DNA of 64,000 nucleotides from Sphagnum compactum (lineage: Eukaryota > Bryophyta > Sphagnopsida > Sphagnales). Below are positions 11,923-25,102 of the stretch, piece by piece. The translations under genes were made by a program, and so were the position numbers. Under the pieces are notes generated by a model. It did not search any database and had not been told where the DNA came from. It saw only the letters and a list, made by a program, of their open reading frames with translations. Every line of letters starts with the position of its first letter. Position 1 is the stretch's first letter. The stretch covers positions 3,162,001-3,226,000 of the forward strand of contig OZ234503.1 of assembly GCA_965153455.1 (NCBI GenBank), given 5' to 3'.

Positions 11923-12544
11923 CGGTGCAGCGAACTAGTTGCCAACGGCATAAAAGTTAAACACCACCGAAGCACTCCCAGAAGTGCCACCCACAGAAGC
12001 CCTATGAATTAGTTCTTGTTCGTATTACTGTCAATTCCATGCCCAGATCTCGCATAGCATTAGAATCAGATCTAAGTGCCATCACTGCCATGTTGTACAG
12101 CATGACAAACACCAGCCCCACTGTGGTACATGCAGGCACCGAATCCCCGGAGCTCCAAAAAGAAACGGATATACTTCATGGGTCCTTCGACGCTGAAAGA
12201 AACTGCAAGAAATAGCTTCAGAAAATGTCCAACTAAGTAATTAACCAAGAACACGCATCCAGACAGTAATCGCTTAAGAAACAGGGAAGAGAAAAGCCGA
12301 AACCAAAAAGTGACGATTCGAGATGAAACGATGGATAGTACTGAAACGCTTCATTTGCCACACCGCTTGTCCGAGAAAAGCCAACCAGGACACTCAAGGA
12401 AACCACTTTACAATAGCAGGAAAATTGAGAAGCTCAGCTAAAAGACCAAGCAAACACATAATTTCCACATACTAATTGGATAACACAAAGTAGCAGTTAA
12501 GCTCACAACCAGACCACAAGAAGCCTCAATCTCCTCAAGGGAGG

Positions 12545-12562
12545 TGGTGTTCAAGAACACCA
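12545..12562 (-). other. Perfect hairpin in the H4 3' UTR, histone stem-loop-like
   Basis: On the transcript strand TGGTGTTC-TT-GAACACCA is an 8-bp perfect palindrome; its 16-nt core GGTGTTCTTGAACACC can be drawn as a 6-bp stem with a 4-nt CUUG loop, the same size as the metazoan/algal histone mRNA stem-loop. It starts 51 nt after the stop codon, a usual distance for that element. It matches the GGYYYUHURHARRRCC consensus at 12 of 16 positions by my count. Land-plant histone mRNAs are generally polyadenylated and thought to lack this element. Confidence 0.5.
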
Positions 12563-12612
12563 TTTAAAAAGTCGGCACGAAAAGGAAGACCTCCTCTCAC
12601 ACCGCTGTTCTC

Positions 12613-12960
<348 letters not shown>

Positions 12961-13054
12961 TCACAACAGGAACAAGTCCGGGAAAATTACAAAACACAAA
13001 GGAAAGCTTCTTGCTCTCCTAAAGTTGGCAAGGCTTTCTTTTTAACCCTAATAG

Positions 13055-13118
13055 AAACCCTAAAAGAGACACAGTATGTTAGCGTGTAGGTTACGCTACG
13101 AACGCAGATCGATCCGTG
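13055..13118 (-). promoter_or_regulatory. Histone-promoter-like elements upstream of H4
   Basis: On the minus strand the telo-box TTAGGGTTT (13063-13055) has a second TTAGGGTT at 13051-13044, and CACGGATC (13118-13111) differs at one base from the plant histone octamer CGCGGATC. All lie 120-195 bp upstream of the H4 ATG. Motif matches only; no TATA box is obvious. Confidence 0.45.
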
Positions 13119-13258
13119 TGAACTGGGGATCTGAACCGCCAATTCGAAGTCCGGCTTGTTCTATGCACGGCCAAGATTAGATTAATTGTAAACAAAAACT
13201 GAGAAAAAATATTTGCCGTCGGATGTCCAGATCAGACGGCATTTCTGCAACATAAGTA

Positions 13259-13378
13259 GGTACCTAAGTTGCGGTGGAAGGGCGGGAATGGTTGGTAGGT
13301 AGGTACCAGGTAGGCACGTAGGAAGGTACCAACTACCGGTACCAACTACCTAAGTACCCTAGGTACGCGCGCGGGGTA
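13259..13378. repeat. GGTACC-rich palindromic stretch
   Basis: About 120 bp contains four GGTACC sites and many GGTAGGTA/TACCTA words, with the ends (taggtacctaagttg and caactacctaagtacc) roughly inverted. It resembles a small foldback or decayed element. A similar TACCTAC-rich patch flanks the YEATS gene at about 19605-19695. Confidence 0.5.
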
Positions 13379-16206
13379 AGTGAGGTGCCAGATCGAGGGG
13401 TTAGGAACCTCAGATTCAAACTGAACCAGGTCTTAAGTGTTAACTTTCAGACCAAACTTCCAGAACGAGGGGCCGTCCGTGATTTGAGATCTTGCAGGGC
13501 GGGATGATTTGAAGTGTCGCTACGCTTTGGGATCTAAGACCTCAATTTTAGGAATCAATACCCACTAGTATAGCCTCTGCCGTTGGCTCAAGTGTGAACA
13601 CATTGGGGCTCAACTGGTTCTTCCTTCCAAACCCAATGTTTGCAAAATAACTATGAATTTCCAGCAACAAAATGCACTCAAAAATAAATATCTTCCACAC
13701 CGTAACTCTGAAAATTATGAAATAAACTCTATTAAATGGGCTTTCCAACAACACTAAGAATTTTTGACAGCTCTTTACCAAAAGGATAGCCAAAAGGCTC
13801 ATTACCACTAACCATTGTTCCCAAAAGGTATATTCTCAAAAACCCTGGTCCTACTACCTGAGGGCCTGCTCCTTACTCCTAACCATAAGAATATTCTCAT
13901 AACCAGATGTCATATGACCCATGGTTATGCAAATATTTTATACCGTGAGTAATGTACCAGTGATCATTAGTATTTTTTTTTTCAATTTTTATTTCACTAA
14001 AAGTTGCAAAATTCTTACTGAAAACTCACATTTTTACATTCAAAAACGACCGATTAAAAAGTTTTCCTCTTAAAAGAAAATTGCAAAGTAACAAAAATTG
14101 GGTCACAAGACAAATCACTAATGGTAAGGCAGAGGTGCCAAAAATCACGTGAGGGCCATGTGGTAATAAGAGCATCTCCAATCAACGTTCAGTATGTGAC
14201 CCTGCACTGGAAATCTTGGATGTTGTTCATCAGTCAAATCCAATGAAGGAAGGTAGTTTGTTTTGTTTTGTTTTGTTTTGTTTTGTAGTTATGAGATCCG
14301 CCGAACCGGGATGCTTCAGATTGTGTTCTTGGTGTCTTTGGAAAGCTCTTGACAAGGAGGGGTGCATGGGCTTAGTTCCATGCCATTTGGACTTGTGGTG
14401 CAAAAGTTCTTGAATATTGAATAATTTCTTCACTGAAAATTAAATTAAATCGTAGAGGAAATTTTTTGGAGGAATTGGAATGTGCCTTTGATATGTTTGG
14501 AAAGATCTTGATGAGCAGGAATTAATGGAATTTATTTGGTAACATTTGGATTCAGAATGTGGGAGATATTGATTTTTAAGTGATTTCTGCTGCTGAAAAT
14601 TCAGAAAAAATTTCAAAAACCAGGTTTCAGAACAAAAAATCAGTTGAGGACATGGTAAAACTCGGGCCAACGGCAACAGGCCACACTAGTCAAGCTGAAA
14701 TGTGCATCAAAATCAAGCATGAGAGATGCTGAATACAGAAGTTTGTAAGTGTTGGTTTTGAGCTCAGGAAGCGCTATTTTTTTAAATCAAGGGTTACCAT
14801 TAATAAATATTGCCAATGAACTAACCAGCTGCTACCACTTGTAATCTATAAATTTTGTGCTAAGGTAAATGTACCAAAACCCATGAAAACCTGAACTCAT
14901 TATCAGCAAGCCCAGCAGAATTGGCCAACAAGAGCCCATTCCCTGGATCAGATTAAACTCCCTGAACAAGAGGGTTCCCTCTGATGGCCGAGACTGAAAC
15001 AAAGAAACCAACTGCAGGACCAGCCAAATCAGCTCCACTTGCTATTATCAAACACATGAACACACATAAAGCCCAACAGGGATCATGAGAATGCAATGGA
15101 TGCCAATAATGTATGATTTTCAAACTTACTTAACATCCCAATCAAAAAGCAAAAAGTATGTACAAGTAGCAATAGATGATTTGGATGAAAACATTAAGGA
15201 TGTGGCATTTGAGAGGAAGGTGCTTCCACTAATTCTTGTGTCAAATGGCACATAGGGTAAAGGAAAAAAAGAACATCCCCCACAAAAAGCTTCACAAAGC
15301 TACTTCTTCAAGTCAGAGTGCTCACATAGCAAGTGGCAATACCTTGCACTTGTGGGTGATTTTCTAATGATAGAAAATCAGAGGTCCAAATCTTGAAACA
15401 GGGATAACTCAGTCCTAGTTCAATAAGAGGTTAGACGTGCAAGCCATGAGTTTGATGCTTGGAGAAGCCTGTTCATGAGGATGATACATATCAGATCAAA
15501 AATGCTAAAACAAATCAGGACACAGGGCAGGCAGTTTCATTATCTTAGGAAATTCAGATCCCATAATGATGTCACCATAGCAAGTGGAGATATAATTGAG
15601 CTAAAACAAAATCCTCTTAAAACACCTGTAGTTTGCACCAAGTGGATACAAACAAGCCTGTTTGTTTCAATGTACAAATGTGCAATTCTTTGCTTACAAA
15701 TCTGTAAATACAAATACAAAAGAGAGCTCTATGACTGTGTGGTGGGTCAAGTGAAAACATATCAAACAAAACTACAGACCTTGCTTGGTTTGAAATTCAT
15801 GGTACTGAAAAATCAAATGAAATGCTTCCAACATTGGACAATACTCATTCCAATGCCATGGATCTTGCTGACACACATGCTTCACCTGCATAAACACCCA
15901 ACGTTCTCATCAATTTGGCACTACTGAAAATGTCACAAAGCTTCTAAAGAACCTGGCCCAGTCCCAAATTCTTGACATACAACATATGATCCAAGATCTC
16001 ACATGTCAGAAAAATGTAGCTTGCCTGCAAAAGGAAATTAATGAGGCTTTCAAAGCCTTGCCCTGTCAAGGGAGACTGAGACTTATTGGATTTTCAAAAT
16101 GGAAAGATATAAATGGGGTCAAGAATTCCACAAACCTGCAAATTTAGGAGAACAGCCACAGGATGCTTCTGTGCCATGCCTTAAAACATGCTGAGTGGTA
16201 AGAGTA

Positions 16207-19200
16207 TCAATGGATTGCACTGCTCTTAAGCCGTAGAACCTCACTTTCATGTGCACTGAGTTCCCGTTTTAACTTTGCAATCTGTGCATGCACCTGGGAC
16301 AAATACAATATTTTAACATTGGTAACAACATATAAGCAAAAGCTGAACATTTTCAAACCTGAATTCAAAGCAAGGGAAAGTTCTTGGTTGTGCAGTAGGT
16401 CAGCAGCATCAAAATAAATACACAGGTTAACAAAAGCAGATATGGAAAAAGGAAACTTGCACCACTCTGCTTTAACATCTAGTGGAATATTACCTTGGAT
16501 CTGACAATAAAAATGGTCTGGTAATCCTTCATGGGGCTATTCTAGCACAAGACACCTCAACTGGATCTCAATGGCAAACACAAGATTCATCCCATGTTCC
16601 CATCAAAGGGGTATACTCTTTACCTGTTGACGGGTGGCAGTCAAAACAGCCAACTCATCAACTTCAGAGTGCTTCGGGAACCATTGACCCAAAGGATGCT
16701 CCTTGGTGTCCCCTTGCTTCCTCTCCAAAGAAGAATCATCCATTCCAGCAGCTGGTGCACAAAACAACTGATTATATGAGATCACCCATGGCTAACTTAA
16801 ACTGAAACAAGGCATCCACTTGCACAATGCCTATCCTTGACCTGATGTGCAGACAGTTGAATTGGCTAATGACATTGACAAATACCTTCTTAACCATCCA
16901 AATGGCTGAAGCCCTGATTGTTAAGTGACACAGACAATACAGCAGACATTATGATGGATAAAGGTCCAGGGAAGTGTCTCAAGCTTAAGCAATGCCTCAG
17001 CTAATGACCAGACCAGATGTGTGTCATGGGAAGAGACAGAAAGGGAATCAAGAGAGCAGGCAGGAAATGTGTTCCAAAAAACACAACAGTAATAGACATT
17101 CAAAAAGATGGCCTGATTTAGCAACAAGTTTGTCACAACATAGCTCGTGCCCATATGAGCACCATCTAATTGTAAAAAGGTTGACCTCTGCCAGATTGGG
17201 GAGAGATCAGAAAGAAGACCTGAAGGAGCAGGGATTGATGACGGTGACCCAGAGACCACCACTGCAGGATGATTACAAATACGTGCAAACAAAGCCTCTG
17301 AAGGCTCAGAAAATACAATTTCATCATAAGATTCCACTACCACAGGCTTCTTTGTTGTCTGAGGCCCTGACTCATCCTCGGGATAAAGCTTGAGGTGATG
17401 GAACCTGCAGCATCCAGTCCATTTTACATTTCTTCACATGTTGCAATTATGAACACCACTGAGGACAAAGCCCCTGCAATCTACTAACAATGTAGTTGCC
17501 AGATACTAAGGACTGAAGGGAAGTTTGATGGGTCCCTTGAGATGTACAGAACAACATACAAATACAAACAGTTACACTTACTGAAGTCCTTGTTGACAGA
17601 CATCAAGGTATGCTTTGATATGTATATCTTTCATAAGAATAGAGAAATCTCCATTCTCACAATGAAGAAGAAACAGCAAGGCTAACACTTCCTCAGGAAG
17701 CCACAGAAAGAACCAAACAAGGGGAGACAAAAAACATCAGGGTATACTTTGATATATAGATGGAACATTAATATAGGTGCCTACAACTGTCTTTCAGACA
17801 TTTCCCTGGAAAAAAAAGGCAACAGGAAGCATACATACAGCTCCAGAGGTTTCTCTGCAACATCAGGTTGGAAAAAAATGGTGATGCCAATCTCAAATTC
17901 ACCCCATCCCGCTTCAGAAAGCTCAAAGGGGGGTGCCTCAACTGTCCTTGTTGGGTTACTAAAGCTATGATGAAGCTGAAATACTACTCTCTTTATTACC
18001 ACTCCCAGATCCTCATTATCCACACTCCGTAGATACACTGTCCATTTATGTGACTTAGATCTGCATTGAAGATTGCATTCCACATTAATCAAACCATTTT
18101 AGAGAATGGACAGGAATGTAACCTATGAGTACTATGTACAACCAATCTAGAGAAATCTGCCGGTGACAGCACAATGTCAGCTGCAGAGGATCGAAGTCTG
18201 ACTCTAGCAACTGCAGATTACTGTCAATTCTTCTATCATCAATATTGTCAGTGTAACCCTTGATTCCTGTGTTTCAGATCTTTGGGTTGACCAGTACAGT
18301 CACCAAAAACACTCCGTGAATCTATCAAAGAAGGAAGAGTCCCTTGTAGAAGAAAAATATTCAAGATGGTCGAAAACTGAATCACAGAGACATATAAATT
18401 AAGGGGAAAGGATCAATTTCATACTCTTCTGCCTTCTTCCCAAGCCAAAAGGAGATTGTCCCATAAGCAACAGGCACTATGAGTTCCACACCTTTCACCC
18501 TCTTCACTGGATTCTGTAGAGGTAGAAAATGTGAATGTAAGTTTATACTAAAAATGTTCAAGAGATCCACATCACATTCCACTGCATGGAGCATGAAAGA
18601 ATGGATGTTCACTGAAACCTCGAGATAGATGAGGAGATAAACATGAACAAAATATATATATATATATATATATATATTGGTTAAGTAAAAACACAGCCTG
18701 CCAAGCTTTCCCACATGCAGAAGGAAAAACATGTGACAAAGACAACAAGGAAGCCAGCGTAAAAGAATGAGACCTTTTTCTCATGATCATCAAGCAAGCC
18801 TGAAGTCTTGGCACGCTGCAAACGTTGAATGGCGCTCACTTCAGTTTGCTCAATGCCAAACTTCTTGCCCACCACAGCTTGCGGCATCTTTCCCCTCAAA
18901 GCCACTATCTCATTAATCTGCACATAGTTATTAGCACCAGTAACAACTTTCCATTGTTCATGACTCAAGAGAATTCCATGTTGCTTTTCTTCCAACAAAC
19001 AAAAACAAAAGTGCAAAGAAAAAAAAGATCATACTCCAAAGAATTCACAGCAAAGCACATGAAAAAAACTGCGTACGTACAAAGCGTGCATAAACGGAAA
19101 CCACAAAGTGATGAGTGACACCAGCAGCAGCAAGCACCTCTTCAGGGGTTAGGTCAGTGAGACGACGCTTGCGCTTGGTGTAAGCGGTAATACTACTAGT

Positions 19201-19497
19201 AACAGCGCCCGCTCCTCCTCCTCCTCCTCCTCCTCCTCCGCCACTTGCCGCTACACCACTGCTAGCCGCACTGGTAGTTGATCCAGACGGAAACGTAGCT
19301 TGATGGGGCGCGGACGCTTGACCGGAAGACGAGGCAGGCGACGACGAGGCCATCGCCGCGCTCCCTTTTTGTTCCCGTGCGCTGCTGCCGGGCTCCGCAG
19401 TAGCAAAGTTCTTCATCCCTCGCGCTTTTTGTCTTTTCCTTCCTTCCTTGCTTGTTCGTTCATCTCCCTCCGTCTTGTTGCTGGTGGCATCCGTCAA
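16207..19497 (-). CDS. YAF9-like: YEATS-domain protein of the GAS41/YAF9 (TAF14) family
   Basis: Seven exons (19081-19497, 18774-18917, 18425-18513, 17839-18060, 17220-17404, 16624-16751, 16207-16293) join in phase to 423 aa. Exons 3-5 encode the YEATS fold: [66 protein letters not shown] and [15 protein letters not shown]; this domain reads acylated histone lysines. Exons 5-7 carry the YAF9-type C-terminus: [23 protein letters not shown] and a final coiled coil, [13 protein letters not shown]. The family is a shared subunit of the SWR1 and NuA4 chromatin complexes in the nucleus. Exons 1-2 add about 187 residues not present in Arabidopsis YAF9a as I recall it: a Ser/Ala/Gly-rich region with a run of 10 Gly, then a helical region ending [20 protein letters not shown]. 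The YEATS part is very secure; the join to exons 1-2 rests on exact splice phase. Confidence 0.9.
18650..18678. repeat. (TA)n microsatellite in intron 2 of the YEATS gene
   Basis: About 14 TA dinucleotides, within the intron between exons 2 and 3. No function is implied. Confidence 0.9.
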
Positions 19498-20882
19498 GGG
19501 AGACGTGAAACGTACCGGATGCGGGAGCTACCGGCCGTTGGAAAGGGGGGCAGCCCAGTGGATGGGAATCTTAAGCTTGGATGAAATCTAAAGTGCCATA
19601 TTTTTTAACCCAAGTACCTAATAATAAAAGGAAAATTAAAAAGAAAACACTTCATACCTACTACCTATCTACCTACATGAAGCATAGTAGGTAGCCTACA
19701 TTAGAAGAATTCTGTTGTAAGGGGTTGTGGAGTTAGACATGTGCTAGCTTAAATTTTTTGGACCAGATTTAACAAGTAATATTAATACTACATGGTTTTT
19801 AATACCATAGTACCTTGGTGGCTTCAGCACACATTATATTATTTTTAAAAATGCTGAAATCTTCAATTTTTAATTTTCTTGAAAAACAAATTTAATTTGG
19901 GAAGGAAAATTATAAAATCTTTTGGACTAGTCATGATTTTTTTTTCAAATTAAAATGGAACCTTGAAATTTAATTGACTATTTGATAGACATGTGCTGAA
20001 GTTGCATTTATACTAGAGTCATTTCAATAGGTACTTGTGAAAATAATGTAAATCGCTTTTTAAAAATTATAGTGTATTTGGAGGGCACTTCTTATATTTA
20101 TCAATTTCACTCCTAGAAAAGAGGGATAGATCTTATGCCTACTCAATAAGAATGTGAAAGAAGTAGGCATAAAATCTCTCTCCTTCATGACTACATATGT
20201 TTAATGTAGGTTAATGTTGTTAGAACAAGGTGGTTATGAAATAAGCTTAAGTGTTAACAACATTTTTTCTCCTCATCATAGATGCCATAATGAAAAGCAT
20301 GGAATGACGCAACTATTGCATGTAGCACAAGAAGAATATTTGAATTTAAGTAATTCATTTCATTTTAGTTTGTGATTAGATTACAAATCAATTCCAATTT
20401 TGATGCATTGCACATCAAGCATATTTCAAGGACATAAAGTCGGAAGCATATGGTTCTATGATTTATGATTCCCAAAATGTTGTACTATTATTTATATGTT
20501 GATTGACCTCTAAATTGCAAGGCAAGTTCAATGTCAAGCTTGTTTACCTCATCATTTTGTCCAACTTTTATCACATTATAATTACCTAATGTGTCTAAAG
20601 GTGGGGCCACACTTGAAGGTAGGGTTTTCTTTTCATTTTTTTCTAACATCTAGAAAAGTGGCACTTATCACCCTAAATTAAAAATCACTAATTTTTTACC
20701 TACCTCCTAACTTTTTATCAATTGCTTGTCCACACATACACCTTTAGAGCAAGGGTTAACTTTTTCAAGGTTCTTCAAAGTAGTGGCCACACGTCATGTG
20801 ATGATGCTATGAAGGTTTTTTTTTTTTTTTTCCATCACCATCATCACCGTCATTAGCATTGCCTTCACACATTTTTGAACTT

Positions 20883-21050
20883 TGCTTCAAAGGTTCTTTC
20901 TCCAACAACATTTCTATCAGACTTTATTTTAAATTTTCCTTCTCCATCAACATCTCTACCAAACTTTGCTTCAAGGCTTCCTTCTCCAAGAGTGTCTCTA
21001 TTGGACTCTACTTCAAAGCTTCCTTCTTCACCAATGTCCAAGGTGTTGCA
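20883..21050. repeat. 42-bp minisatellite, four copies
   Basis: Four copies of about 42 bp begin with CTTCAAAGSTTCYTTCTYC or similar at about 20883, 20925, 20967 and 21009. Because 42 is a multiple of 3 the plus-strand frame stays open and reads a 14-residue repeat of the form LCFKASFSKSVSIG. The surrounding frame is about 100 codons with no other signature, so coding is doubtful. Confidence 0.7.
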
Positions 21051-24000
21051 AGATTGGAGACCAAGTTGCCATTGACATTGAACATTGTGTGCATTGGTTT
21101 TGGATCCAAGTCAACTTCACGCATTTGGGATCCTTCACCACCTACTGCTACAAATTATGTTTCTTGAATAAGGGGGTTGTACACAACATCGTTTGGAGAT
21201 CCATGAAGTCCCTAAAGTGCAATGGTTGAAATATGGACCTTGTTTTCATGAAGGCATCGATCATCTCGTGGATGTTCCTATTGAACATCCTAGGCAAGTT
21301 CATGGAGATTTTATTTGCAATACAGACATATCCAAGAACTTTTCATTATGTCCCATCCCGACCATGTAGTCCCAAATTCACTTGTAATCATTATATAGTG
21401 TTGTCCATTTCTCCTTGCATGTTGGGCCATTTCTCCTTGCATGTGCATTGTGGCCACATCCCATCATTAATGCTGCAATTTTCTTCCATGTCACAATTGT
21501 GCTTTTGAAGCAATCTCTGGAATCCACTACACCTAATGAAACATTGTGTTCCTATTTTTTTGCTTGAACAAGGGAAACAATTTTTTAGTGTTCCCAATTT
21601 GGTCGTTTGAACTTCTTGATGGCTCTAACTTTAGTCATAGAATTATCAACATAGGCTTTTGGTTTTCTTTTACCCTTGCTTTTGTTTTTTTGATCTAGAT
21701 GGTGCAGCAATAAGTGGAGTTGAACTATTGCTATTAAGTTTAAGAATCCATGTGCATAATGAACAAATGAACATAATGCAAATTTGTCAATACATTTTTT
21801 ATTTTAATGCAATTATTGGTGTTGCATTTTGTGTGATCCATGAATTTATTTGACAATGTGGCAATTTAATGAAGACATATTGCTGACATGGATCCTCATT
21901 GTTGAATTATGGTTCCATGTTTTGGCTCATTTGTTGTTATTCTTGCAAAGGACTACTATTTGTGTTGATGTAAGAGACTTGTTAATACAAGAGAGTTATT
22001 GTTTGTTTTGTTGCAAGGGAGTTGTTTTTGCATTGTTGTAAGGGAGCTGTTATCTACAACACTATGTTGCTGCAAGTCTAAAAGAGTGGCAAAGTTTGGG
22101 CGAGAGTCCTCATTAAGGTCGAAGGCGCTAAGTGGGAGTGCTTGCCAGGTTAAAAGGCCTTAGAACTAAATTACCATTCAATAATTTGGGGGGTTTTTTT
22201 TTATTAGTAAATTTCAAAAGATCTTCAACTTTTGTAGGTTTAGAGGTAGTAAGAGAGTTAGCTAACTCTGACTTGCCTCTCCCCTCCACATTAGCATCCT
22301 TGTAGGATTTAGTGGTAGCTACCTATATATGTGTGGCCGCAACATCAACTTTAGCACCACTAACTTTGAATTAATTCTGATTTACCTCCAAGTCTGGCCC
22401 CACCTTAACACATTTTGTATCTTAATTGTTGCATCAACTCTTTAATGTTAATGTTTTTCATATTACAATAGCAATAACAAAGATCACATGTACATTTGAC
22501 TTATCATCAACTCTTGAAATGCCCTCTTTAATAGACCAAAGTTGTTTTTTATTACAACTCTAGTACAACATAACTACTTGTTATACAAAGACTTTGGAAT
22601 GGGATGTCAAACTTATGTTTGTTTGTGAAGCACCATTAACCATGGAAGCAACATATACTCCTTGTCTTTGATTATGATAACTTGATGTTTTCATATGAAT
22701 TATGTTCATTAAATAGATATCCCCATGTAGCTTTTCAATAGATTGAAAATATTTATAAGTTTTTTACATTATTTATAGACCATAACATCCTTGCAAATAC
22801 ACCAATAAATTATTTCCTATGGTCAACAATGGCCATGTCGTAGTTGCATATTCTACAACTTTGATTTGAAGGATTGAAATATTAACCTAAACTGTAAAAA
22901 TTTCGACTTTTTGCTTTTGAAAGTGAATTTGAGCCACATCATGCCCACCTTGATACTTGGCAATCCTAATGACTATTTGCAATCTTCCATGACATATTAC
23001 AAATTCTCAACAACAAAACTTGAGTTTTCCACTCAACCATTTTTCTAAATGATTTTACGTTCATGCATTATGGTGATTTTTTTTGTTAAAATGATTTTTT
23101 TGCTTTTTTTTTTTTGTATGTATTGAATCTTGAAATTGAATACATGATTTATTTGTTTACTTCATTGTCTTATTTTCATGGTTGAAATGGTAATTCTTGT
23201 GTGTTGATTATTTGGGGTAGGGTTCAATGTCTTCCAATCTTGTTTGGATCATAGAATCAAGTGATCCAAGGAATAAAAAACATAAAATTCACAAAGATTA
23301 ACAATAATCAAAATTCAATAAAGGTGAGTTGTTATGACTCACCATGCATGTACAATTCAACTTTCATGTACTAAAAGATATTTCAAGGTTCAATGTGTGA
23401 AAATTAGTTGAAATTTAGAAACGTGGATGAGCCCAACTAAAACCTTAAAGCTTAGACCTAAAAAGTTCTTTTTTTTAAAAAAAAAACTTAGAGATTTAGT
23501 CCCTAAAATTTAAGAACTTATACCCAAAAACTTGAAAGTTTATTTAATAACTGTCAATTCTAAAATAATTCACCCCAAGTTAATCTTTTAACCATTTCAA
23601 GCCTATACCTAAATTTGCATTTATGATATATTATTAGTTAAAATTATGTGATGTTATGTAATTTTTCATCATAATTTTCATAATGTGGATATTTATTTTC
23701 AACAGATAAAAAGATTTGCCTATAACAAAAATGTGATGAATGACTCAACCATGATAAGCAACCTAACATGGTTATGTCCCAATTGTGCCTTGTTTGCATG
23801 ATCAACTTGATGGTGTAACGGTTGTGGGCATCTTTTTCACCTAACAATTAATGATGTCATGCATGTATGGAAAAACATGATTTTGAGGACATCTAATTCA
23901 AGGAAAATATTTACACCATTGAAAACTTAGAGGCATGTTGACAATGAAAGAATGTATTGGTGTCTTTTAATGAATTGTTCCTTATGCAGTCACACTTTTA

Positions 24001-24300
24001 GAAGAACTAAAATATAACATGTTAGGGACCTTGCAAAAAATAAAAAGGATTATTCATTAGATTGATGAATGTTAATATGAAAAATTAGTTGGATAATTAT
24101 TGAATCATTAATGTTGGGATTAAGGTTCATAATGTGCATGATGATTTGAAGTAGTGCTTTGTTATTAACGATTAAATAAGCTAAATATAATTTAATATGA
24201 GACCATGGTTTATTGATTAGGATTTCATTGTAATTTGATGTAAATTTGTTTTCATTTGACATAATTGTAACAAAAACCTAGTGTACATGTGTGCCTTTAT

Positions 24301-25102
24301 CATGGGGTGAAAGCACATTAAGCCCCTCCCAAAATTATAGTCACATGTATAATATTTTTGCAATTAATTTTTTTGGTATTGTATGGACATCACATTTTGG
24401 ATTATTTTGGTTTGTTTCGAGTATATTTGATTAGCTTTAGACTTCATCTAATAAATTATTTTAAAAAAAATCAACAAGCATTGAAAAATATTCATGACAA
24501 AATAATACCCATCACAAAGTTTGAAATTTTGAATATATACTTCAAAATTAGGGTTGTGGATGGAATTATTGGGTGAATTTTTTTATGATGTATGATATTG
24601 ATATATATCAATTAAATTTAGGAAATTTAGAAATTTAAAGTTTTTGGATGAAATTTCATTCAAAAAATATATTATTTTGTATTTGTTTAACAATGAATGC
24701 ATAATAATATCTTATTTTCAGGGGAAAAACCACTACCATATCAAAGAGGAGGAGATTTTATGAATGGGCATTGCATTATTTTTTCAAATTTCAATTATTT
24801 GATAATGTTTCATGAATCATAAACATGAAGCCCTATGGCCACGAAAAAATTGTAAATTATATATTATGTGTACATTGATTTTATCCAATATCCTCATTTA
24901 ACCATTAGATCAAAGTGAATTTTGACTCAAAATGAACTTTGAATTCAAAAATGTTGTTGTGCAAATCTTCAAGTTTTTTACTTGTGTTTATGATAATCAA
25001 AGGATGCCATCAAAATTTTAACTTATTGCATACTATAATACTTGTCATACATCACCTTTTTTGAACAAAATTAGCTCGCCTTTAGTGTGCTTTCACCCCA
25101 TG
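24301..25102. mobile_element. Putative non-autonomous DNA element with 17-bp perfect terminal inverted repeats
   Basis: CATGGGGTGAAAGCACA at 24301-24317 is exactly inverted as TGTGCTTTCACCCCATG at 25086-25102, and similarity continues weakly inward. The 802-bp interior is AT-rich and non-coding. I could not find a clean target-site duplication (left flank CTTTAT, right flank GATGAC), so the true ends may differ by a few bases. The size and structure fit a MITE or other deletion derivative. Confidence 0.5.

Noticed and set aside
12072-12254. 60-codon minus frame upstream of the PAP2 gene as an extra first exon
   Set aside because: No donor joins it to 11922 in phase with a conserved sequence; the region is more likely 5' leader or spacer.
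15475-15927. 150-codon plus-strand ORF
   Set aside because: No recognised motif, no splice context, AT-rich and lying in the 3' flank of the YEATS gene.
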